13,135 nucleotides of DNA. Source: Burkholderiales bacterium (lineage in GTDB: Bacteria; Pseudomonadota; Gammaproteobacteria; Burkholderiales; Burkholderiaceae_C). This document shows positions 1-7,612 of this stretch, piece by piece. A model generated the notes under the pieces. The model worked only from the letters and a program-made list of their open reading frames with translations. It was not told the DNA's origin and did not search any database. The position numbers and the translations under genes are program-made. The first letter of the stretch is position 1; each line of letters begins with the position of its first letter. The stretch lies in the NCBI GenBank assembly GCA_947448105.1, contig CANFNE010000038.1, forward strand, positions 1-13,135, written 5' to 3'.

Positions 1-1029
1 CAGCGAGAGCACGCGCATGGAGTCCAACACATGGAAGGCGTTGGCGCGGGACTGCTCCGGCGAGCCACCTTTGATGACCATGGACAACACAGCACCGCCA
101 CATCCGCCTTGCTGCGCCATGGCGAGCGCATGCTGCGGGTGGCTTGGCAGACCGGGATAGAACACACGTTCCACATGCGGCTGTTGTTCCAGCCAGTGTG
201 CAACGGCCAGGGCCTGGGCCGACTGCGCCTTCATGCGAATGCCCAGTGTCTCCAAACCCTTCAACACCACCCATGCATTAAATGGCGCCAGCGTCATGCC
301 GCCGCTCTTGAGCACGGGGATAAATTTCTCGGTGATCAGTTGCTGCGTGGTGCACAAGGCACCTGCCATCACCCGGCCCTGCCCGTCCAGAAACTTGGTG
401 CCGGAATGGGTGATGATGTCTGCGCCCAAGGCGATGGGCCGCTGCAACGCAGGCGTGGCAAAACAGTTGTCCACGGCGAGCAATGCGCCGGCCTTGTGCG
501 CGATATCGGCCAGCGCGGCAATGTCGCAGATCTCGGTCAGCGGATTAGTCGGAGTCTCCGCAAAAAGCAATTTGGTGTTGGGCCGAACGGCAGCGCGCCA
601 GGCATCCACATCGGTTTGCGGCACAAAGGTGCTTTGCACGCCAAATTTGGCCAGATCGGAGCCAATCAATTTGATGGTGGAACCGAACATGGACTGCGAG
701 CACACCACATGGTCGCCCGACTTGAGCAAGCCCATGCACATCATCAAAATGGCCGACATGCCCGAGGCGGTGGATATACAGGCCTCGGTACCCTCCATGG
801 AAGCCAGACGCTTCTCGAAACTGGCGACCGTGGGGTTGCCGTAGCGGCCGTAGGTAAAGCCTTCTTCGTCACCGGCAAAGCGCGCTGCCGCAGCCGCAGC
901 CGAAGGCTGTACATAGCCACTGGTGAGGTACAGGGCCTCGGAGTTTTCGCCATACTGGCTGCGCGCCACGGCCTCGCGCACGGCCAGGGTGTCGCGGTGC
1001 AGGGCGTGGGGATCGGTCTTGTCGGTCAT
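1..1029 (-). CDS. metZ: O-succinylhomoserine sulfhydrylase, 3' end cut by window edge
   Basis: A PLP-dependent trans-sulfuration enzyme that makes homocysteine from O-succinylhomoserine and sulfide (methionine synthesis, cytoplasm). The visible 343 codons read without interruption to base 1, so the C-terminus lies outside. Seen in the sequence: the family YGRYGNPT stretch (residues 60-67), SASGMSA-like STASGMSA (86-93), ETPTNP (158-163), VDNCFATP (186-193) and the PLP lysine K212 in HSGTKFLDG. The start ATG is at 1029, 14 bp after the purF stop, so it is the distal gene of the folC-purF operon. Family knowledge: MetZ, MetB and MetC are close paralogues. The HSGTKFLDGQGRV segment and the position after purF favour MetZ over cystathionine gamma-synthase. 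The substrate (succinyl or acetyl ester) is not proven by sequence alone. Confidence 0.93.
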   Translation of the reverse strand, partial: MTDKTDPHALHRDTLAVREAVARSQYGENSEALYLTSGYVQPSAAAAAARFAGDEEGFTYGRYGNPTVASFEKRLASMEGTEACISTASGMSAILMMCMGLLKSGDHVVCSQSMFGSTIKLIGSDLAKFGVQSTFVPQTDVDAWRAAVRPNTKLLFAETPTNPLTEICDIAALADIAHKAGALLAVDNCFATPALQRPIALGADIITHSGTKFLDGQGRVMAGALCTTQQLITEKFIPVLKSGGMTLAPFNAWVVLKGLETLGIRMKAQSAQALAVAHWLEQQPHVERVFYPGLPSHPQHALAMAQQGGCGGAVLSMVIKGGSPEQSRANAFHVLDSMRVLSL

Positions 1030-1043
1030 GTCAGCAGTGCGTT

Positions 1044-2543
<1,500 letters not shown>

Positions 2544-2558
2544 GGTTTGTTTACTCGT

Positions 2559-3044
2559 TCAAGGTAAGAATCTTGCAAATTCAGGCGGCAACAGGGGCTT
2601 GAGACCGCTGAGTACCGATTGGCTTATCTGGGGGCCACGCGCCTCTAGCCAGGCCGGGTGGCTGCGCAGGGGCGTCATGGACACCACCACAGTCACCGCC
2701 AGCAGCAGCACCGCGCCGCGCGCTGCGCCAAAGACCGCGCCCAGCAAGCGGTCCATGGGGCGCAAACCCGCCACAGACAGCATTTTTCGTACCGCCAAGG
2801 TCAACAGACCGCCCGCCAGCAAGGTGCCGACAAAGGCAATGACGAAACCGCCGGCGTAGCGCAGTGTTTCACTGGCGCCCCCCAGGGAAATCCACATGGC
2901 CACCTCGGGCGCCAGCCGCTGCGCGAGCACAAAAGCCGTTACCCAGCTCAGCAAGGACAAGACTTCCTTGACCAGGCCGCGCAGCACGCCCAACAAGGTG
3001 GACAGGGCCAGGATGGCCCCGAAAATCCAGTCCAGATCAGCCAT
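2559..3044 (-). CDS. cvpA: CvpA family inner-membrane protein
   Basis: A 161-aa protein of the CvpA family (named for colicin V production; linked in enterobacteria to envelope and bile-salt tolerance, exact function unsettled). Hydrophobic segments are seen at about residues 6-24, 27-46, 64-85 and 104-123, consistent with four membrane helices. The early LDWIFGAILALSTLLGVLRG segment, with the glycine-arginine pair, is typical of the family. The start ATG is 13 bp after the SPOR gene stop, and purF starts 15 bp downstream, the classical cvpA-purF pairing. No strong Shine-Dalgarno sequence is visible before the ATG. Its role here beyond operon membership is not known. Confidence 0.95.
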   Translation of the reverse strand: MADLDWIFGAILALSTLLGVLRGLVKEVLSLLSWVTAFVLAQRLAPEVAMWISLGGASETLRYAGGFVIAFVGTLLAGGLLTLAVRKMLSVAGLRPMDRLLGAVFGAARGAVLLLAVTVVVSMTPLRSHPAWLEARGPQISQSVLSGLKPLLPPEFARFLP

Positions 3045-3057
3045 GTGCGTCGCCGAC

Positions 3058-3852
3058 CTACAAAGTCAGCACGGCGGCGGAGAGGTTCAATTTCTTGATT
3101 TTTTCTGCCGTCTTGTCGGCTTCGGACTTGCTTTCCCAAGGGCCCGCGCGCACCCGGGTGCGCTTTCCGTCGGCCGTGGTGAGCACTTGGGTATAGGTCT
3201 TGATGCCGGCTTTTTCTAGCGTAGCGCGCACCTCATGGGCTTTTTTCTCATCGGCAAAGGCGCCAACTTGCACCGTGTAGCGCGGCGCAGCTGCTGCGGC
3301 CTTGGCCGGGTCTTTGCCGTCGAGCAGCGCCTGGGCCTTGCCAGAGGTGGTGGTTTTTTCCTCAGGGTTGGCGGCGGCCTTGTTATCGGCCTTGGTTTGC
3401 ACTTTGGGCGCGGCTTTGGGCTCCACCTTGGGTTCGGCTTTGACCTCCGGCTTGGATTCGACCTTGGGCTCCACTTTCGGCTCGGCTTTGGCCACCACCG
3501 GCGCGGGCACGGCCAACGCAGCCTGTTGGGCTGGGGTTGCAGCGTCGGAGACGGAGACGGAGACGGAGACGGGGGCGGATTCAGAAGCGGGCGCAGCAAG
3601 CACTGCACTTGCAGGCGCGGCGCTCAGGGGTGCGACTTTGGTCTTGTCAGGAATGTCGATGGCGATGTCCACCGCCACTGGGCGGGGCTGGCTGTCAAAC
3701 AACAGGGGGAAACCGACCACGCCGAGCAAGACCAGCGCAGCGGCGCCAATCAGGCGGTGGCGTGCGCGCTTGCGCAAAACATCCAGACTCTCGGGCGCAG
3801 GGGTAGGACCGGACTGCTCAGCGCTATTTTTGCGAAATTTAAAAAAGGCCAT
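3058..3852 (-). CDS. SPOR-domain cell-division protein, DedD-like
   Basis: A 264-aa bitopic inner-membrane protein. Order: short basic cytoplasmic N-terminus (MAFFKFRKN), one membrane helix at about 34-52 (RLIGAAALVLLGVVGF), a long periplasmic linker rich in Pro, Lys, Glu and Ala, and a C-terminal SPOR domain at about 192-264 opening YTVQVGAFADEKKA. SPOR domains bind glycan strands stripped of stem peptides at the septum, and DedD-type proteins assist division. I chose the ATG at 3852, 14 bp after the folC stop, rather than a TTG at 3870 that overlaps folC. The linker holds a Val-Ser run encoded by a tandem hexamer and several PKVEPK-type repeats. In E. coli dedD also lies between folC and cvpA, which supports a DedD equivalent, but sequence similarity outside the SPOR domain cannot be judged here. 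Confidence 0.9.
   Translation of the reverse strand: MAFFKFRKNSAEQSGPTPAPESLDVLRKRARHRLIGAAALVLLGVVGFPLLFDSQPRPVAVDIAIDIPDKTKVAPLSAAPASAVLAAPASESAPVSVSVSVSDAATPAQQAALAVPAPVVAKAEPKVEPKVESKPEVKAEPKVEPKAAPKVQTKADNKAAANPEEKTTTSGKAQALLDGKDPAKAAAAAPRYTVQVGAFADEKKAHEVRATLEKAGIKTYTQVLTTADGKRTRVRAGPWESKSEADKTAEKIKKLNLSAAVLTL
3547..3570. repeat. Tandem hexamer GGAGAC, four perfect copies
   Basis: Four head-to-tail copies of GGAGAC lie inside the SPOR gene; a degenerate fifth unit (gggggc) follows. Read on the minus strand each unit is GTCTCC and adds Val-Ser, giving VSVSVSVS in the periplasmic linker. Because the unit is two codons, gain or loss of a copy changes linker length without a frameshift. 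Confidence 0.9.
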
Positions 3853-3866
3853 AGCGGGGTAGATTC

Positions 3867-5165
3867 TCAAGAACTCAGGTGCGCGCCGTGCAGCCGGGGC
3901 AGGCCTTGCTGCATAACGCCGCCTACCGTGTAGAACGATCCAAAGACCACAATTCTATCAGCGGGGTCTGCTGCGGCCACTGCGGCGGCCAGGGCGGCGG
4001 ACGGGTCGGCAAACACCGCTGACTTGGCAGCGGACGGTGGGTTTTGCCCCCGCCAGCGCGCCTGCAGCTCGGCGCCACTGGCAGCACGCGCGGTGGGTAA
4101 ATCGGTGAAATACCAGCGGTCAATCACCGGGTTGATGCGCGCGAGCATGGGCGCCAGGTCTTTGTCGGCCATGGCGCCAAACACGGCGTGGGTGCAAGGG
4201 AAATAGCCCATGGCGTCCAGATTGGCCGCCAGCGCCGCCACCGAATGCGGGTTGTGCGCCACGTCCAGCACCAGCGTGGGCTTGCCCGCAATGATTTGGA
4301 AACGCCCGGCAAATTCGACAAACGCCAAACCGTTGCGGATGGCTTGCGCAGTCACCGGCAGCTTGTCGCGCAGCGCAGTCAAAGCCGCCAGCACGCCCGA
4401 GGCGTTGACGAGCTGGTTGGCCCCGCGCAGCGCCGGGTAGGCCAGGCCGCTGTAACGCCGTCCGCGCCCGGCCCAGTTCCACTGCTGCGGGTCGCCCGCA
4501 ACGTTGAAGTCCTGTCCCACCCGCCACACGTCGGCGCCCATGCGCTGCGCGTGGTCGAGCACGCTTTGCGGCGGCACCGGGTCGCTCACCACCACCGGGC
4601 GGCCCGCGCGCATGATGCCGGCTTTCTCCAGACCGATGGTTTCGCGGTCGTTACCCAAAAACTCCATGTGGTCCAGGTCAATGCTGGTAATCACCGCGCA
4701 GTCGGGGTCGATGATGTTGACCGCGTCCAAGCGCCCGCCCAGACCCACCTCCAAAATCACCACGTCCAAAGGCGTGCGGCGAACCACGTCCAAGATCGCC
4801 AGCGTCGAAAATTCAAAGTAGGTGAGCGACACCACCTCGTCCTGGGTCCGCGCCGCTTCCACTGCCGCAAAGCCCGCCACCAGCGCATCGGCCTGGGCCG
4901 GCTGGCCCTGCAGGCGCAGGCGTTCTTCAAAATGCACCAGGTGCGGCGACGAATACACGGCCGTGCGGTAACCGGCCTGCAAGAGGATGGATTCGAGCAT
5001 GGCGCAGGTGGAACCCTTGCCGTTGGTGCCCGCCACGGTAATCACCGGGCAGTCCAGCGCCAGTCCCATGCGGGAGGCAACCATGCGCACGCGCTCCAGG
5101 CCCATGTCGATGTTTTTGGGGTGCAATTGCTCGCAATACGCCAGCCAGTCGGGTAGATTTTTCAT
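3867..5165 (-). CDS. folC: Bifunctional dihydrofolate/folylpolyglutamate synthase
   Basis: Adds glutamate to dihydropteroate and to reduced folates, making dihydrofolate and the polyglutamates that retain folates in the cell. A 432-aa Mur-ligase-fold enzyme. Seen: the ATP loop GTNGKGS (46-52), SPHLVHFEERLR (73-84), EVGLGGRLDAVN (139-150), SIDLDHMEFLG (161-171), the EKAGI motif whose Lys181 is carbamylated in relatives, and DVAHNPHS (301-308) in the C-terminal ligase domain. I chose the ATG at 5165 (MKNLPDWLAYCEQ) because it matches family N-termini. A longer start at 5222 would add 19 GC-rich residues without family character. It is the first gene of the minus-strand operon and is divergent from the yffB-like gene. 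In many relatives accD lies upstream; here it does not. Confidence 0.96.
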   Translation of the reverse strand: MKNLPDWLAYCEQLHPKNIDMGLERVRMVASRMGLALDCPVITVAGTNGKGSTCAMLESILLQAGYRTAVYSSPHLVHFEERLRLQGQPAQADALVAGFAAVEAARTQDEVVSLTYFEFSTLAILDVVRRTPLDVVILEVGLGGRLDAVNIIDPDCAVITSIDLDHMEFLGNDRETIGLEKAGIMRAGRPVVVSDPVPPQSVLDHAQRMGADVWRVGQDFNVAGDPQQWNWAGRGRRYSGLAYPALRGANQLVNASGVLAALTALRDKLPVTAQAIRNGLAFVEFAGRFQIIAGKPTLVLDVAHNPHSVAALAANLDAMGYFPCTHAVFGAMADKDLAPMLARINPVIDRWYFTDLPTARAASGAELQARWRGQNPPSAAKSAVFADPSAALAAAVAAADPADRIVVFGSFYTVGGVMQQGLPRLHGAHLSS

Positions 5166-5272
5166 AAGCGCCGCATTGTCGCCCAGCGCGCAGGGGCTGC
5201 GCCGGGAGCCCGACGGTGGCATGATGCCGCTGCGGGCGATTTGCCCCTGACCTGATCCAAGCCACCACCACT
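5166..5272. promoter_or_regulatory. Divergent folC / yffB-like control region
   Basis: These 107 bp separate two divergent starts, so promoters for both should lie here. On the folC side there is a GCGACAAT (5182 down to 5175) whose GACAAT could be a -10 box, only nine bases from the folC ATG. No convincing -35 is seen at the usual spacing. The central part holds the dyad listed separately. I see no clear -10 for the plus strand. Location is certain by logic; the exact elements are guesses. Confidence 0.45.
5208..5237. other. Long imperfect inverted repeat / possible stem-loop
   Basis: Bases 5208-5212 pair with 5233-5237, and 5214-5220 pair with 5226-5232 (five Watson-Crick pairs and two G-T wobbles in that second block). 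A single bulged A lies at 5213, and the loop ATGAT is at 5221-5225, whose outer A and T could also pair. A further outer pair of arms, CAGGGGC (5191-5197) and GCCCCTG (5243-5249), surrounds it. It is not followed by a T-run, so it is not an evident terminator. It could be an operator dyad or a leader hairpin for yffB or folC. Confidence 0.5.
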
Positions 5273-5653
5273 ATGAGCCACTCCAACAGCGCGACCGTCT
5301 ACGGCATCCCCAATTGCGACACCGTCAAAAAAGCCCGTGACTGGCTCAGCGCCGCCGGTGTGGACTACCAGTTCCACGACTTCAAAAAGGCCGGCGTGCC
5401 CGAAGCCGCGCTGGCCGACTGGCTGCAGGCTCTGGGCTGGGAAGCCGTGCTCAACCGCAAAGGCACCACCTGGCGCAAGCTCGACGCCACCCTCCAAGCC
5501 ACGGTGACCGACGCCGCCAGCGCTGCCGCCGTGGTGCGCGAGTTCCCCAGCGTGGTCAAGCGCCCGGTAGTGCGCTGGCCTAAGGGCCGACTGAGTGTGG
5601 GATTTAGCCCGGCGCAGTTCGCGGCCCTGCAAGGCGCAAGCACCAGCGCCTGA
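5273..5653 (+). CDS. ArsC/Spx-family reductase, YffB type
   Basis: A 126-aa thioredoxin-fold protein of the ArsC-like family. The N-terminus carries YGIPNCDTVKKARDWL, which is the YffB signature, with the single active cysteine C15 followed by a basic KKAR. Near the C-terminus VKRPVVRWPKGRLSVGFSP matches the conserved arginine segment of the family. True arsenate reductases use a similar cysteine, but YffB proteins have no proven arsenate role and have been proposed to act on glutathione-linked thiols. The start ATG at 5273 gives a normal length. No clear Shine-Dalgarno sequence precedes it. In E. coli this gene sits directly before dapE; here ppnP and argG follow instead. Confidence 0.9.
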   Translation: MSHSNSATVYGIPNCDTVKKARDWLSAAGVDYQFHDFKKAGVPEAALADWLQALGWEAVLNRKGTTWRKLDATLQATVTDAASAAAVVREFPSVVKRPVVRWPKGRLSVGFSPAQFAALQGASTSA

Positions 5654-5676
5654 GCGGTACCTGAGCGGCGCCTCAG
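5649..5676. repeat. Short direct and inverted repeats at the yffB-like stop
   Basis: CCTGAGCGG occurs at 5649-5657 and again at 5660-5668. The first copy contains the TGA stop of the upstream gene. CTGAG at 5661-5665 can also pair with CTCAG at 5672-5676 across a six-base loop. The stem is short and no T-run follows, so it is at best a weak terminator. Confidence 0.35.
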
Positions 5677-5704
5677 CGACGCACGAGGCCCGGCGCCACT
5701 GGCC

Positions 5705-5710
5705 TAAAAT
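5705..5710 (+). promoter_or_regulatory. Possible -10 box (TAAAAT) for ppnP
   Basis: TAAAAT is the best sigma-70 -10 match in the 190-bp gap before ppnP and stands out in GC-rich DNA. A start near 5717 would give a leader of about 125 nt. No good -35 is seen 16-18 bp upstream, so confidence is low. Confidence 0.35.
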
Positions 5711-5723
5711 GCTGAACGTGCGC

Positions 5724-5802
5724 CGCTGCCGGACGCAGTACCGGCTTTGCGGGCGTCCTCTTTGACCTGAGTGACTGCAAGCCGGCCTCAGCCCTGGCAG
5801 CG
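5724..5802 (+). other. Possible structured leader (three-way junction) before ppnP
   Basis: CGCTGCC (5724-5730) is perfectly complementary to GGCAGCG (5796-5802), a 7-bp closing stem. Directly next to it GGACGC (5731-5736) pairs with GCGTCC (5753-5758), continued inside by CCG (5741-5743) with CGG (5750-5752). A third, weaker stem is CTGAG (5767-5771) with CTCAG (5787-5791). Together they could form a closing helix enclosing two hairpins, starting just after a possible -10 box and ending about 41 nt before the ppnP ATG. I recognise no known riboswitch class. GC-rich DNA gives such pairings by chance, so this is a candidate only. Confidence 0.35.
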
Positions 5803-5811
5803 CAAACTCCG

Positions 5812-5843
5812 TCCGCAAGTCACCCCTTACTCCGCAAGCCACC
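5812..5843 (+). repeat. Imperfect 13-base direct repeat abutting the ppnP start
   Basis: TCCGCAAGTCACC (5812-5824) and TCCGCAAGCCACC (5831-5843) differ at one base and are offset by 19 bp. The second copy ends directly before the ATG, where a Shine-Dalgarno sequence would be expected and is not seen. Confidence 0.6.
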
Positions 5844-6161
5844 ATGACCACCACCCAGATCTCCGGCGCTACCGTCGCCACCCAAGCCAGCGTTTACTTT
5901 GACGGCAAATGCGTCAGCCACAGCCTGACCCTGGCTGACGGCAGCAAAAAATCCGTGGGCGTGGTGCTGCCAGCAGAACTGACTTTTGGCACCGCCGCGC
6001 CGGAGGTCATGGAATGCGTGGCCGGCGGCTGCGAATATCTGTTGGCGGGTGAAACCGTCTGGCACAGCGTGGGCGCCGGGCAAAGCTTTAGCGTGCCGGG
6101 CGACAGCAAATTCCAAATCCGCGTGGCCGAGGCTTTTCACTACATCTGCCACTACGCCTAA
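5844..6161 (+). CDS. ppnP: Pyrimidine/purine nucleoside phosphorylase, PpnP (DUF1255)
   Basis: A 105-aa single-domain cupin-like protein of the YaiE/PpnP family. Family knowledge: E. coli PpnP phosphorolyses a broad set of nucleosides to base and ribose-1-phosphate, feeding nucleotide salvage. Seen: ASVYFDGKCVSHSLTLADG (about 15-33), KSVGVVLPAELTFGTAAPEVMECVAG (36-61), and the C-terminal VPGDSKFQIRVAEAFHYICHY, all characteristic. It is slightly longer than the roughly 94-aa E. coli protein because of an N-terminal extension (MTTTQISGATVATQ). The 190-bp gap upstream holds a possible promoter and paired leader, so it is probably transcribed separately from the yffB-like gene. argG begins 74 bp downstream. 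No Shine-Dalgarno sequence is evident. Confidence 0.93.
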   Translation: MTTTQISGATVATQASVYFDGKCVSHSLTLADGSKKSVGVVLPAELTFGTAAPEVMECVAGGCEYLLAGETVWHSVGAGQSFSVPGDSKFQIRVAEAFHYICHYA

Positions 6162-6235
6162 GGCGCGCCACTCTTTCTAGCGCCCTGCCCTGCGCTTTGC
6201 CGCCACCTGCCCCACTTTCACCACGATTGCAGTCC

Positions 6236-7573
6236 ATGTCCACTATTCTTCAAAACATCCCGGTTGGCCAAAAAGTCGGCATCGCCTTTTCTGGCGGCCT
6301 TGACACCAGCGCCGCCTTGCACTGGATGCGCAACAAAGGCGCGATTCCCTACGCCTACACCGCCAACCTGGGCCAACCTGACGAGGCTGACTACGACGAA
6401 ATTCCGCGCAAGGCCATGGAATACGGCGCTGAGAATGCCCGCCTGATTGACTGCCGCAGCCAGTTGGCTGCTGAGGGCATTGCCGCGCTGCAAAGCGGCG
6501 CGTTTCACATCTCTACCGCAGGTGTGACCTACTTCAACACCACCCCCATTGGCCGCGCCGTGACCGGCACCATGTTGGTGGCCGCCATGAAAGAGGACGA
6601 TGTCCACATCTGGGGCGACGGCAGCACCTTCAAAGGCAACGACATCGAGCGCTTTTACCGCTACGGCCTGCTGACCAACCCGGCCCTCAAAATCTACAAG
6701 CCCTGGCTGGACCAGGCCTTTATTGACGAACTCGGGGGCCGCGCAGAAATGTCGGCCTTCATGACGGCAGCGGGCTTTGGCTACAAGATGTCGGCTGAAA
6801 AAGCCTATTCCACCGACTCCAACATGCTGGGCGCGACCCACGAGGCCAAAGACCTGGAGCACTTGTCCAGCGGCATGATGATCGTCAACCCCATCATGGG
6901 CGTGGCGTTCTGGAAAGACGAAGTCGAGGTCAAACGCGAGAACGTGACGGTGCGCTTTGAAGAAGGCCGCCCGGTGGCGCTTAACGGCGTCGAGTACCCC
7001 GACCTGGTGGAATTGATTCTGGAGGCCAACCGCATCGGCGGGCGCCACGGTTTGGGCATGAGCGACCAGATTGAAAACCGCATCATCGAGGCCAAGAGCC
7101 GCGGCATTTACGAGGCCCCCGGCCTGGCGCTGCTGTTTGCGGCCTACGAGCGCCTGGTCACCGGCATCCACAATGAAGACACCATCGAGCAGTACCGCGA
7201 CAACGGCCGCAAGCTTGGGCGCCTCTTGTACCAAGGGCGCTGGTTTGACCCGCAAGCCATCATGCTGCGCGAAGCCGCCCAGCGCTGGATCGCGCGCGCG
7301 GTGACTGGCGAAGTGACCCTGCAGCTGCGCCGGGGCAACGATTACTCCATCCTGGACACCACCTCCCCCAACCTGACCTACCACCCCGAACGCCTGACCA
7401 TGGAAAAAGGCGAATCCATGTTCTCGCCGGCCGACCGCATTGGACAGCTCACCCTGCGCAATCTGGACATCGTCGACACCCGCGCCAAGCTGGGCATTTA
7501 CGCCCAAAGCGGTCTGCTGGGCCACGACGCTGGTACCGACATGCTGGGTATCACCCACCAGCCCAAGGCCTAA
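6236..7573 (+). CDS. argG: Argininosuccinate synthase
   Basis: Joins citrulline and aspartate with ATP to form argininosuccinate, the penultimate step of arginine synthesis (cytoplasm). The product from the ATG at 6236 (MSTILQNIPVGQKVGIAFSG) is 445 aa, the length of the longer E. coli-type enzymes. The nucleotide-binding loop SGGLDTS lies at 19-25. The chain continues with VTYFNTTPIGRAVTGTML and the C-terminal GMSDQIENRIIEAKSRGIYEAPG, both family-typical. A longer reading from 6197 would add 13 Pro/Ser-rich residues that do not look like the family. The 74-bp gap before it contains a short GGCGC/GCGCC pairing (6162-6166 with 6180-6184) but no clear promoter or ArgR-like box that I can defend. 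It may share a transcript with ppnP and, across 39 bp, with the kinase downstream. Confidence 0.97.
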   Translation: MSTILQNIPVGQKVGIAFSGGLDTSAALHWMRNKGAIPYAYTANLGQPDEADYDEIPRKAMEYGAENARLIDCRSQLAAEGIAALQSGAFHISTAGVTYFNTTPIGRAVTGTMLVAAMKEDDVHIWGDGSTFKGNDIERFYRYGLLTNPALKIYKPWLDQAFIDELGGRAEMSAFMTAAGFGYKMSAEKAYSTDSNMLGATHEAKDLEHLSSGMMIVNPIMGVAFWKDEVEVKRENVTVRFEEGRPVALNGVEYPDLVELILEANRIGGRHGLGMSDQIENRIIEAKSRGIYEAPGLALLFAAYERLVTGIHNEDTIEQYRDNGRKLGRLLYQGRWFDPQAIMLREAAQRWIARAVTGEVTLQLRRGNDYSILDTTSPNLTYHPERLTMEKGESMFSPADRIGQLTLRNLDIVDTRAKLGIYAQSGLLGHDAGTDMLGITHQPKA

Positions 7574-7612
7574 GGCACCCGACCCGCAGGTCCATTTTTG
7601 TTCGCTGCAAAC

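Noticed and set aside
3547..3570. The tandem GGAGAC array as a CRISPR or iteron-like element
   Set aside because: The units are only six bases with no spacers, sit inside a coding frame, and encode a Val-Ser linker; no replication genes are nearby.
5273..5653. The ArsC-like gene as an arsenic resistance determinant
   Set aside because: The YGIPNCDTVKKAR signature is of the YffB type, and no arsR, arsB or acr3 gene is nearby.
5753..5763. The GGACGC hairpin before ppnP as an intrinsic terminator
   Set aside because: The tail after the stem has only TCTCTTT with interspersed C, not a convincing T-run, and the hairpin lies within a larger paired region after a likely promoter.
6162..6235. An ArgR operator or arginine attenuator before argG
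   Set aside because: Only a five-base GGCGC/GCGCC pairing is seen; there is no AT-rich ARG-box-like dyad and no leader peptide with arginine codons that I can support.
6218..7558. A 446-codon open frame on the minus strand covering nearly all of argG
   Set aside because: argG has clear family motifs on the plus strand. Long antisense frames arise in GC-rich genes because third positions are mostly G or C, and the antisense product is low-complexity with no recognisable domain.
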